From: Micractinium sp. NFX-FRZ
Lineage: Eukaryota; Chlorophyta; Trebouxiophyceae; Chlorellales; Chlorellaceae
Direction of reading: 5' to 3'
DNA length: 64,000 nucleotides
NCBI GenBank assembly: GCA_029339195.1
Contig: JAPTJF010000112.1
Coordinates: 81,875-145,874 of the forward strand
Shown: positions 1-11,700 of the stretch, in pieces
Position numbering within the stretch: the first letter of the stretch is position 1
How the letters are laid out: each line of letters opens with the position of its first letter
Position numbers and translations under genes: made by a program
Notes under the pieces: generated by a model
The model's input: only the letters and a program-made list of their open reading frames with translations
The model's database searches: none
Told to the model about the DNA's origin: nothing

Positions 1-1051
1 GCTGTTGCGCCAGGGAGCTGCTCAAGCGCCAGGGCATGCCGCTATGCCGCCAAGCAGAGCACCACTGCTTCACCTGCCAGTTGTGCCCTCCTCCGGCACA
101 CGTCTGCTCTCTTGCCTGTCCTTTGCCTGCCTGCCCCGTGCTCCTGACCCTTCAAGAGCCTGACTTGTCCCGCCCATGCAGGCAAGGCCCTGGATCCCAA
201 CTCTGCAGCCGCTCGCGCCTACGGCCTCAAGCCAGACCTCTTCTTGCGTGAGCAGCACAGGGTCTGGCTGGGTAATGTTGTGACAACCATGGCAAAGCGC
301 ACTTGTCGGGGCTTGTGGTGGGGGATGTGGCATGCAGGGGTGCGCCGGGTGATCAGACGCCCGGCATGCCAGCTTGCCTGCGGGCAGAGCAGGCGGCGGG
401 CAGAGCGGGAAGCGTGTGGCAACACACTGTGGTGGCTGCGACGCTGCCCAAGCAAGTCTGTTTGCTTGCACGCGGGCCTGCCGCCCCTTTATGACTTCTC
501 GCTCGCTTCAGAGGCTGCGCCGGTCACACCGGCAGGGTGCTGCGCCGCAGGCTGTGAGCCCATGGCGCACTGCCACAGGCATCGCCTCCACTCGTGCTGC
601 TTCTGCCGCCGCCCCATGTGCTGCTGCTGCAGGCATCGCGCACACTGGCAAGCTGATAGTTGGGGTGCATGTGTCGACGCTCGACATGAGCGACGGGCCG
701 CCGCCGCAGATACAGGTGCGTCCCAACCCGCTGTTGGGCTGGGCTCGGGTGGGCCGCTGCTGCAGATCAAGGAATGGGGTCAGGGTGGTCTGCCGAGGGA
801 TGGGGCACCCGAAGCCAGTGCTGCCCAGCTGGCATGCAGTTGCAGGTGACCGTGGGCAGCCAGGCAGGTTGGCAGATGGCCAGGGGTGTGAAGTGAAGCA
901 TGCGCCGGAAGTGCGTGTGCACTGTGCTTGGGTCCTTGCAAAGTGCGTGCACCTGAGCGCCACTTCCTTCGCGTGTATTCTACAACAATATCAAGCCGCG
1001 CATACCCGCTCCCCTGCAGCGCCAGCGCGGCGGCAAGAGCCCCGCGGGCGG

Positions 1052-1082
<31 letters not shown>

Positions 1083-4000
1083 GGCGGCGGCGCCAAGCGG
1101 CAGCGGCGCACCAAAGGCGCAGGCAGCAGCTACAACTCGGATGCAGAGACAGAGGAGGAGGATGAGGATGCGTTTCTGGCGTCAGTGATGCATGGCGAGG
1201 TGCGTGCTGTGTGCGCTATGCATGCTACGGTGCCGATGTGCCGTGCATCCAACCAGCTGGTGCATCGTGCCGTGCCGTGCTGCGCTGCGCTGTGCTGCTG
1301 CTCAGAGGGGTTCACCTTCATGACGAAGCCCCCGGCGCCTGGTGCTCCCGCCCCTCAGCCGAGATGCCTGCCGTGTGCTGAATGCGGGACACATGTGTCT
1401 GCCTGGGCTCACTCTCTCTCTCTCTCTCTCTCTCTCTGAGCCCCCTGCAGCCGGAGCCAGCAGAACCCACAGAGTACGTGCGCAACCGGCCGCGGCGGCA
1501 GGCAAGTGTGGGGCCTTTTTGGGGCCGCGTGCCGCAGGCAATTGAGCGCGCGCAGCTGGGGAGACACATGGCGCCAGCAAGGGGAACTCGCACACCGTGC
1601 CGAACCGACGCATGTGTTGACCCGCTTGCCAAGAGACCTCACACGCAAGTCGAGGCATCAACCCAATTGTTGACCTGTGTATGCCGGCCTGCCGAGTGCA
1701 GGTGGGGCGGCGCATGCAGCTGGGGGAGACGACCGAGTCGACGGACCTCACACACCTGGAGCAGTTTGTGGGGCCTCCGGGCACGGGGGCGCCGCTATCG
1801 CAGGTGAGCATGTGTACAGCTCATCATCAACCTGGGTCAGCCAGCTGGGGAAGGGTGGGGGGTGGCGGCAGGGCAGCGCCCGGCTGCTCCCTGCGCAGCG
1901 GCCAAAGCGTGGGGCCGGTGCAGGGTTGGGTGTTTACAAGGGGCACGGGCGTGCTGCTGCCAGCCCCACCCCAGCTGTCTGTTACGCCGCCTTTGGATTA
2001 CAGCGCCCCAAAACGTCGCCGCCCCGCCGCCCTGCTGCCCGCTGACACTCTGCCTCTACTGTGCCCCCTCCACTCCTGCCTGTCAGCCTTTCCAAGTCAC
2101 GATTGACAGCCAGGCGCTCGTGGTCATGGACTTCCACTCACACCTCAGGTGTGGAGGGTGGCCCAGGCTGGGCTGGGAGATATCGGCAGGGCAGGCAGGG
2201 GCTTGGACGGGCAGGCAGCGGGTTGGGAAGCTCCTCCTGGCCCGCCTGCTGCCGCAACACAAGCACATGCCTCGCACCTGCAAGCCGCTGGGGGATTCCT
2301 GTGAAGCGTCCTGCCTGCTGCCACACCCATTTCTGAACGTTCCACCCTCTGCCCTGTGCCCCTGGCTCCCTCCCTGCCCCCGCCCTGCAGCCGCTGCGAG
2401 ATCATTGGGCTGCTGGGGGGCTCGTTTGACGGCGAACGGCGGGTGCTGGAGATCCGGGAGGCGTACCCCTGCCGCCGCGCGGAGGGTCTTGCGTCAGGTG
2501 GGCTGGCAAGGCGGGAGCGGTGGGGTGCACAGCTGGCAGCGCCTAGGCACGCGCTGGACGAGGCGGGGGGAGGCGGGAGTGCGGTTGTCAGACCTTGGCT
2601 ACGCCCCGTCTAGGCCTGCACAAAGCACAATGCACAACTACAGGCACCTCGGTGCCCGGGTTGCTGAAGGCCAGGCGGAACCCGACCCTGCTGTGTGCCC
2701 CTGTATATGCTTGATTCAGTTCATCAAGGGGTTCGGGTCGTGTGTGCTTCTGCTGCTGCAGGCACCTCTGAGCTAGATGCCTAGAGCCAGGTGGAGATCA
2801 GCTGCTTCGCCGCATACACATCTGCAACCTTGATTTGCTCTTGTCTTGGCATGCACCCTGCACCGCTAAATGCAGGCACCTCTGTGGAGCTGGATGCCGA
2901 GAGCCAGGTGGAGGTCAGCTGCCTGATGGAGGAGCGGGGGCAGGTGCCCGTGGGCTGGTACCACTCCCACCCCGTCTTTGAGCCGCGCCCGTCCCAGAAG
3001 GGTGAGGCCGGGCGGGCGCACGTGGCCTGGCCTGAGTATGTGCGCAGGGCGAGCTCCTGGAGAGGGGGCGCGTGCAGCGTTTGACGGGCAGGCCAGGGGC
3101 ACAGTTCCCCACCCGCTGTCCCATGCTCACACACTACTGGACTCACGCTATGCTCGCCCTTTGCCGCCTGCCTGTCTGCCTGCCTGCCTCCCGCCCCATA
3201 TGCATGCACTGTATTTGAAACCAGTGCAAGTACGGGGTGTGGCGCCAAGCCACCCTCCCCTGCCTCGGCCCTCGTCACCCAACCCAACCCCGCCCCACTC
3301 ACCCCGCCGCTCCCTCCCCTTTGTGTGCTCCCATCCAGACAACGAGAACCAGCGCAACTACCAGGCGCTGTGCCGGGACGCGGCCACGGGGATGGAGCCG
3401 TGGGTGGGGGCTATCGTGGGGCCCTACGACCAGGGGCTGGAGTCGGCGGTGAGCCCTGCACTTGGCTGGGTGTGCTGCGGGGTTGGGCAAGGCAGAGGGC
3501 GGGCGGGAGGCGGGGCAGGGCAGGACAAGGCAGGGCGGGGGCAGGACAAGGCAGGGTGGGACGGGAGGCGGGGCAGGGGGTGTGAGCGGTGCCATCGTGG
3601 GGGCGAGTGGGAACCCTCGGTGGTGGTGCTGAACGAAATGTGCTTCCCGCCCCTGCCCCCGCCCCCCTGCAGAGTTCCCAGGTGCAGATGTGGGTGGTGC
3701 GCATGCACAACGGGGTGCTCAAGCCGTACAACGTGCGGGCGGTGCCCACGGGGGCGGGGGCGCTGCCCACCGACCACACGGAGCGGGCGCTGGAGATGTG
3801 AGGGGGTGGCGTGGATTGAGCAGGAGTGGCGGAGGTGGAGGGAAGCTGTTGTGTTGGTAGCTTGCCTGAGTGGGTGCAATGCGGAGAGCAGGTGGTGTGG
3901 GCAGGGGACAATACAGGAAGTACAAAGCAGCACATGCAGTACCAGCTTCTTGGTTCCCTGCGGCACAGCGCTCGCCTTCACATATTGTGCTTTCCCCCAA

Positions 4001-4748
4001 ATTAATCCTTCGACTGCAATACTGCAGGGCTCTGGACCAGCTGGAGGATGATGTGGGGCGGGTGGACCTGTCGGAGCTGTGGCGCCCCTACTCCCGCCTG
4101 CGCATGCAGCAGCCAGAGGGGCCGCCGCTCACCAAGATGCAGAAGCTGCGGGTGAGGGGAGGAATGTGGAAGCTGGGGTGGAGTGGGCAGTGGGGGTGGA
4201 GGGGGACTGGGCCCGCCAGGGTGGACGCCAGAGCAGCTGCTCGGTGCATGGAGGGTGACCCGCCCCACCCCACCCCTGCCTACACAGCACACTCCCTAGC
4301 GCCCCTCCTGCTCGTGGCTCCCGCCCGCACACCCTGGCTTCTTGCTGCCTGCCCCCTCACCCCGCCCCACCCCACCCGCCCCGCCCCTCTACCTGCCGCT
4401 GTGCCTGCAGGACTCCCTGGCCTCCCACCTGCCCGTGGCAGAGAAGCCTCTGGAGGTGGCCGGCTTCCTGGACAGAGTGCAGCGGCAGATCGAGGCGCGG
4501 TGGCGCGTGCAGCTACCCCCCGCGGCGCCCCTGCAAGTGCCCGCTCCGCCGGTGGTGGTCACCATGCCGCCCCCAGGCGCGCTGGCGATGCCGCTGCCGC
4601 TGGCGCCGCAGCAGCCGCTGCCGCAGCTGGCGCCGCAGCAGGGGATGGCGGCGGTGGGCATGCAGCAGGGCGGGATGCCGGCGGGGCTCATGCTTCCAAA
4701 GCAGGAGGACGTGCAGCAGCAGCAGCAGCAGGAGCAGCAGCAGCACCT

Positions 4749-4788
<40 letters not shown>

Positions 4789-4905
4789 GAGCACACGCAA
4801 GCGTTGCAGCTTCTGGGCGGGATGCCGGCATCAGGGGGGGCAGAGCTGGCAGGTGGCGACTATGCGGCGCAGCAGCAAGCCTTCTCAGACATGCTGCACT
4901 CGTGA
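1..4905 (+). CDS. MPN/JAMM-domain metalloprotease, MYSM1/MPND-like deubiquitinase family (5' partial)
   Basis: Twelve chained exons: 182-247, 633-715, 1020-1199, 1451-1501, 1702-1803, 2087-2148, 2391-2497, 2876-3001, 3339-3448, 3673-3797, 4028-4151 and 4411-4905 (TGA). At least one earlier exon lies at or before the left edge. The MPN core runs from CEIIGLLGGSF (exon at 2391) to QKDNENQRNYQ. The zinc motif HSHPVFEPRPSQKD is complete: His-x-His, then Ser and Asp, with the Asp codon formed across the 3001/3339 junction. The upstream Glu of CEIIG is also present, so the enzyme should be active. In this family the metal site cleaves isopeptide bonds of ubiquitin. The N-terminal part has a Gly tract and a basic KRQRR stretch followed by an acidic run, suggesting a nuclear protein; the C-terminus is Gln-rich with an uninterrupted CAG tract. 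A JAMM protease is near certain; the ubiquitin or histone substrate is inferred. Confidence 0.85.
1412..1437. repeat. (CT)13 microsatellite in an intron
   Basis: Thirteen perfect CT units lie in the intron between the exons ending at 1199 and starting at 1451 of the MPN gene. They form part of the pyrimidine tract just ahead of the CTGCAG acceptor, so length changes could affect splicing of that 51-nt exon. Confidence 0.95.
2762..2805 (+). repeat. Decayed copy of the start of an MPN-gene exon
   Basis: These 44 bases repeat the first 47 bases of the exon at 2876, including a preceding CTGCAG acceptor. A missing triplet and a few substitutions separate the copies, and the upstream copy reads into TAG, so use of its acceptor would truncate the protein. 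Confidence 0.9.
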
Positions 4906-5773
4906 TCAAGTCTTTCTTTGGGGGGCTCCTTTCCTGGGCCGCCCCGCTCCAACTGAGCACCCTGCCTTGCCTGTGTGTGTGAAGTCAACAGCACATGCGG
5001 CGAGAGGGCGGCCAGGGTGCGGCGAGAGGGCGGCCAGGGTGCGGCGAGAGGGCGGCCAGGGGGCAGGTCTTGGGAGCATTGCAGGGTGTACCGCTGAGGG
5101 CTGGCAATGCATTGGCACCCACAGCCAGGTATTGGATGAATGGCAGGGTCGGTTGGATGCAGGTAGAAATGTGAGAGTGTTGCATCGGGGGCAGGGCAGA
5201 TTGCTTGAGGAGGTGATGTAGAGGCTGTGAGGTGCCTTGCTCCCCTAGGGGCGGGTGGAGATGTGCAGGCAGATGGGTGGCTACGGCTCAGCACGAAACA
5301 GGCTCCGTGCATGCCACACTGAAATGGCGGTAATCATGCATGCCATGCACATCTCTCCATGGCGCATTTGTGAAGTTCTGCTCGACATGTTCGAACCAAC
5401 AGATGGACCTTATACCACTGCGATCCTGCTGGGCCGGCCAGCCAGCTGCAGATGGGTGAACCACTCCACGCCAAGCAGCGCATTTACATGGCAATGCACA
5501 TTTGGACAAACAAAAAGTGCCAAACGCCTGCACACATCAACAGGGCAAACAGGGCAGCGTGGCGCACATATGCAGAATACAGGATCTGATACATTCGCAA
5601 AAGCAGAGCAAACAATCAAGGTTCAACCATGCGCAAAGCGCAACGTACAGGCGTGCACGTGCCAAGGCACCCCGCCATGGCCCGCTTCTGCGCAGAGCGA
5701 CACTCCACAGGCCGGCAATGTAACACGTGTCAACTGACTTCACACCACTGCATCGCCAGCTGGCGCTGCCACG
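4906..5773. other. Convergent 3' regions of the MPN gene and its minus-strand neighbour
   Basis: No gene is assigned here. A plus-strand TGTAA poly(A) signal lies at 5719-5723 and a minus-strand one (TTACA on the plus strand) at 5484-5488. If both are used, the two 3'UTRs overlap tail to tail by roughly 240 bases. Confidence 0.6.
4996..5061 (+). repeat. 22-bp tandem repeat, three copies
   Basis: Three consecutive perfect units begin TGCGGCGAGAGGG, in the 3'UTR of the MPN gene about 90 bases after its stop codon. Confidence 0.95.
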
Positions 5774-8700
5774 TCACACCAGGGCCGCCAGCTGGCGCTC
5801 CCCGGGGAACAGCAGCTGCTGCAGGCGGCGCTGGAAGGCGTCAACCCCCGTGGCCGCTGCCAGCAGCTGAGGCGCCTCCCCCAGGAAGGGGGAGTAGCGC
5901 CCCGGGTGTGCCGCCAGCAGGGGGCAGGCCGCCAGGCTGTCCAGGTTGTCCAGCTCGCTGCGCGCCTCCAGCACCTGGGATGCAAGGGCAATGACAATGG
6001 AGGGGCAGTGGCAAAGGTGGGTGAGTGGGTGGGAGGTGCAAAGTGTGCAGCAACCCGGGAGTCAGTAGGGGGCACAGGCTGCAGGGGGGGGTGGCGGGAG
6101 CCTGATGGCAGCCACCCCTGATGACAGCAGGAGAGCAGCCTGCCTGCCGAGATCCCCCACTTGCTTGCTTGGCCTCCTGGCCCAGGCTGCGGAAGAGGAG
6201 CAGTTGCGTGTGTGACCCCGGGACCCCACCACACGACATGAGCACGCAACCAACCCACCAATTCACTCACCCTAGATTCGGCACCCACACCCTGCAACCG
6301 CTCTTTTCTAAAGCAGCAACCAAAGAAGTGTCTGACTAAGCCTGCACATAGCTATCGCACGCAATAAAGGGACCCTGCCACTCACCCTGTCCAGCTCTTG
6401 CAAACATTCAGCGGACAGCCCCTGCAACCACTTGTGAACATGCCCTCACAATACATAACACAGCATCAAGACAACCTGCCACACTCACCCTGTCCAGCTC
6501 CCGCAAATACTCAGCGTCCAGCCCCAGGCTGCCAAACGAGGAGCGGGTGCGGTGGTAGTGGCGCTGCGTTGCCGAGAGCGGGCCTGCAAGCGGGAACTCC
6601 GGCGCTCCGCGCGCCGTGGTCGGTGTGGCGGGGCCCGCGCTGTCGGCGCCGCCGGGGCGAGTGAGGGAAGGGCAGAGGACGCTTTTGATGTAGGCTGCAG
6701 GCAGGGAAGCAAAGGGCGTGTGGCGGGAGGCAAGTTGGGCAGGCAGGCGGGCGGTGGTGAGAGGAGGCGAGATGAGCACAGCTACAGCAGCGCTCACAAG
6801 CGCAAGACTGGATGGCGGGAAACCAGGGCAGCGCAGGCGGCACTCTTCCCCAGCCCCAGCCCAGCAACATGTCCCGCCCCTCATCCCACCTGCCCCCAGC
6901 CACACATATTTCACCTTGCCCCTCCTTCGCACCCAACTCGCCAAAACAGTGCGTCCGCCATGGCAGGCCCTCCCCCCAGCAGCCCACATCTGGAAGGAAC
7001 AGCTCCCCCCCACCACAGCGGGCTCAGCACAGCCGCCCGCACCTGACACCGCAAAGGCGGCCAGGCCCACGCGGCACGCCACGTCTCGGTCATGCTCTGC
7101 CAGCTCATCGGGGGTTGGCCCATGGGAGGAGTGCTCCGCCAGCTTCCCCTTCACCTTGCTCAGCCCCCCGCTCAGCCCCCGCCCCACGGCTTGCAGCCCA
7201 GAGCTGAGCTTCTGACGAACGGCGCCCGCGCCGCCGCCGCCGCCACTGGGGCCGGCAGTGCTTCCGAGCTCGCCGGGAGAGGCGCCCAGGTGGCCGGCGT
7301 CGACGGGCGGGGAGAGCGGCACGTAGAGAGGCCCGGCGCCTTCGGCGGTGAAAGATCCCGCCTCTTCGGCCACTGGCACCAGGCCTGGGCCGGCATAGGG
7401 GTAGCCTGGCTGCGGTAGCGCGGTTCCCTGCGCATCCTGCCCTGCGCCCCACGCCTGCTGCTCCTCCTGCTGCTGCTCCCCTTTGCCCTTGAGGCCCATC
7501 TTGGCCAGGCGGTGCCGCACCTTGTCCCCCCACTTGCGCCGCTCTGGCGAGGCCTCCGCCTCCGCCTCCCCTGCACACACACACGCAATGCCAGCATAGG
7601 GCAACGCGGGTCATTCCATGGTGCCGGTGCGCTGGCATGTTGAATGCACCGCAACAATTTGCAAGTTCAGGCGCTACTTTGGATGAATCACCAAGCAGGT
7701 GGTCACCTACCACAGCACAGCACAGCACAGCACAGCACAGCACAGCACAGCGTGGCAAGGCAGCCTTGCGCACAGCGGCCTCCGCTCACCTGGGCCAGAA
7801 GCGCCGCCGCCGCCGCTGCCCGCTCCGCCCGGCGCCTTGCCCCCCGCCTTGCTCAGCAGGCTGCGGAAGCCGGTGCTCAGTCGCTGCCCCAGCTCCTTCC
7901 CTCCAGCTCCGGCACCGCCCGAGGCGGAGGCGGGCACACGGGCATCGTCCGCTGGCGGCGCTGCCGCCCAGGGCTGCTGCTCTTCGTCGGCCCAAGGCTC
8001 GCCAGTGCCCGGGTGTGTGTGGGAAGGGTTGGGCCCCAGCCCAGGGATGTGCTGCTTGAACGACTTGAAGCGGTCGGCGGCGCCGCTGAGCAGGCGCCGC
8101 GCGGTGCTCTCTGCGGGTGCAGGTGGTGCGGCGCCACGGGCGGGAGAGGAGGCGGGAGGTGGCCGGCTTGGAGGAGTTCTTGTGCAACCCTGACGTGCCG
8201 GTGTGGCTGGAGTGCTTTGCAGCTCTGGCATACGACCTGCCCACTGGGCGGTAACCCACCCAGATATGTGCTACCCTTCACGCCATAACCGGCCTTCCTG
8301 CCATAACCCCCCGACACCCCAGCCCACCTGACTGCGCCACCGTAAAGCACACACACTCCTCAGCCCCGCACCCCGCTGCTTCCCCACCAAACAACACAGA
8401 GCCGGCACGCACCTGAACCATCCACCGAAAAGTCTTCCGGCTGCGCCAGCTGCAGCGCCACCACCCGCAGCTCCAGCGCCTCCAGCCACGCCAGCAGGGC
8501 GGTCTGGTGGGGGCCGGTGGACAGGCGGCGCCAGCGCGCGTCTGCCACCCAGGCCAGAGCCGCCAGCCAGACGGCGACCAGGTCAAAGGGGTGGGCGGGG
8601 GTGGCCTCGGCGTGCAGCGCCACTTGCAGCACCTGCAGCCCAGCCAGGCAGCCAGGCAGGCAGCCGGGGAGGGGGTGTTGGGGAGCGCAGGGGGAGGGGA

Positions 8701-11700
8701 CGAGCAGGTGCTGGCTGGCAGGTGATGCAAGCGTGCCTGTGGATCCTTCGTGAGCCCGGCACGCCTGTGATGCAGACGGGCAGGCAGCAAGGCAGCGCGC
8801 CCAGCAGCGCGACACTCGCAGCGCGGGGGAGCAGATGCCCAACCAAAAGGGGGACAGCCTAGCCAGCCAGCAGTGCCACAGCTGCATCTGGCGGGGTGCG
8901 CAGGCAGAGGGCAGGAGTGGTGGGAGAGGAGGGGGCACCCCTGCCGCCTGGTGTCCCGCACACCTGCGTGGTCTGCGCCTGCCACTCGTCCTTGGGCAGC
9001 ACAGTGGACCCCTGCCTCAGGCGCTCCAGCACCAGGGCCGCCGTCAGCGGGGCGTGCAGCAGGGCCGCGCTGTGGGCGAGCTCCAGGAGCGTCGAGGGGG
9101 GCAGGCCCTGGGTGGCGGTGAGGGCCGGCAGGATGCCGACGCCGCCTGCGGGCAGGGGGCGCACGGGGCAGGAGGCCGCGGTGGGGTAGGGAGGGTGGCT
9201 TGGTTTGGTTTGTTTGTCGGGCCAGGCGGGCGAGCTTAGTGGGGACACAAGCGGCTGCTCTGGTTCAGCTTGAGCAAAACCCTGCACAAACGAGTTGTGT
9301 CGTACCTGGCGTGGGGCTGCTGGCGGCAGCGGCAGTGCCCTCGGCCCCCGGCGATGCTGCCGCTGCAGCGCCCTGGCCCAGCGGCCCGCCGTCCTGCTCT
9401 GGTGCGGCCAGGAAGCGCAGCACGCCCTCTGACAGCTGCATGGGGGTGTCGCAGCCGTGCAGCGCCGGGCAGGCGTACAGCAGGCGCAGCAGGCAGGCCG
9501 TCAGCGCCTCGCTGCCCGCCTGCTTGCATGCGCCCTGCAGCCCATGGGGCAGGGCAGTGCAACACGTGAGAAACAGCGTTCGGTGCCGGCATGGGAACAA
9601 GGTTTGGACTGCAACTCTTGGTAAGCAGCGTGGCATGCCCAGCATTCAGGCAGCATGGCGGCGCGAGCGGCTTCAGAACAAACCCCCATTTTTGCAGCAA
9701 CCAAGCACCCCATGGCACACACCTGGACAGCGAGCAGCAGCTGTGTCTTGACGACGCGAGCGTCGGCGGCGCTGGCGCCGGCGCCTCCTCCCGCCGCCGA
9801 GGGCGCAACTGACACATACACCGCCCCCTCTGAATCCAGCGGGAGCTCGCAATTGGCATACGGCAGGCCGTCCTGCTGCAGCACCGTGACCGGAGCGCGC
9901 ACCAGCGGCAGCAGCAGCGCCGCCACGCAGGCGGCGGCCGCGGCCGCGGAGGGCGAGCCGCCGCCTGCTGCTGAGCCTGATGTGGTTGCTGCTGACTCAG
10001 CTGCCATGCTGGCCGCCTGAAGCAGTTCAGGCAGGTGGGGCGCCCGCCACTCGCGCAGCGCGCCGGCGCTGCCACCGGCACCCGCAGCCGCCAGCTCAGC
10101 AGGGCACTGCTCCAGCTGCCAGCTGGCGGCGGACTCGCTGCTTGCCGCAGCCGCTGCCAGGGGAAGCAGCGCCTGGCTCACCAGCGCCACATGTTGGTCA
10201 CACGTCAGGCTCCAGCAGGCCTGCACCTCCACAACCTCCTGGGCAGCCTGCTGCTGCCCACCTTCGCCGCCAGCTGCTGGCCCCAGAGCTGCTGCTGAGG
10301 TCGCTCCTGCCGCCGCCGCCGCAGCGGCAGCCTCTGCCCGACGCAACTCCTGCTCCTGCTGCGCAAGAAGCAGCTGCTGCCCCTCCACTGTCCCTTCCAG
10401 AAGCTCGGCAGGGAAGCCTTCGGGGATGACCACCTGCTCTGCCTGCTGTGCTGCCTCCACAGCAGCCACCGCAGCTGCCGCCTCTGCCGCCGCCTCTGCC
10501 TCGCCGGGTGCAAGCCGCTGCTGCTGCCGCTGCTGCTGCTGCTGGTGTTTGCTCCCCTGGCACAGCGTGCACAGCAGCAGCGCGCTGCCCGTGTTAGCCG
10601 CGGTCTCACTGGCCTGGGCTGACCCTGCCAGCACTGCTGCACGGCTCAGCAGGCTGGCCGCATGCACCACCCTGCCGCCCAGGTCGCCGGTCACGCTGGC
10701 AGCTGCCAGCAGGGCGGGCAGCAGCAGCCAGGGGGCCACGCCCCCTGCAGTGGCCTCCTCTGCATGCATGACCGCTGCCACCCGGCGCCAGTCGGCAGCC
10801 GCCATCAGCGGAGGCAGAAGGGGCTGCTGCTCGCCCGCCGCCGCCGCCAGCGACGCCAGTGTGCCCGACAGCGGCGACCGCATTAGGGCCGCCACACTCT
10901 CCTCCTCCCCCTCCCCACCGCCGCCCTGCGACTCAGGCGACGCGGCACGCGCCATGCCGTGCAGCAGCTGCTGCAGCCAGCCGGGCTGCTCGTGCGGCGG
11001 CAGCAGCACGCAGGCATGCAGGGCGAGCAGGCCGAGCTCTGCAGCCCAGGCCCCGGCACTGACGCTGCCCAGCCCACCACCCAACTCCTCCTCCTCTTCA
11101 TCGTCGTCGTCACCCAGGCTGTACACAGCATCTTCACGCGGGCGTGCAGGGCGGGCGGGTGGGGCGGCCTGCACCGCATGCAACAGGGGGAGCAACGGGG
11201 GCAGCCTGGGTGGGTGCCAGACCGGCTGTTGAGGCGGCCGCCGAGGGCAGCAGCGGAGGCAGCAGGTGCATCAGGCATAGCACCCGACGACTGCTGTGCG
11301 GAGGTGATGGCACATGGGTGGCACGTGACAGGTGGCACATGCCTGCCTGCCACAACGCCTCCCCACCTTTGCAAGCACCGGCGTGAAGTCGAGCCGGCCG
11401 AGCAGCGCAGCCGCGGCGCCGTCGTTGGCTGACGCGACTAGGTGCAGGCGCAGGGCAGCCAGCGCGGCAGGGGAGCCAGCATGGAAGTTGGCCTGAAAGA
11501 GGGGGTGAGAGTGCAGGGTGGCCAGGCGGCTCAGTCGGTTGGCTGAGGGAGCGGGCAGAGAGCTCCTGAAGGCAGCTCGCTGGAGTAATCAATCAATTAA
11601 TCAATTACCTTTCCAAGTCCACGATTCGCTGGAGTAAAGAACCGCACAACGGCACATGTGTGCAGCTGAGGCAGGGCGCCTGGGCAGGCGGTGGGCTGGG

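Noticed and set aside
1..181. First exon of the MPN gene (text ARELLKRQGMPLCRQ)
   Set aside because: The frame is plausible, but no acceptable donor of the right phase was found before the exon at 182, so exact coordinates are not given.
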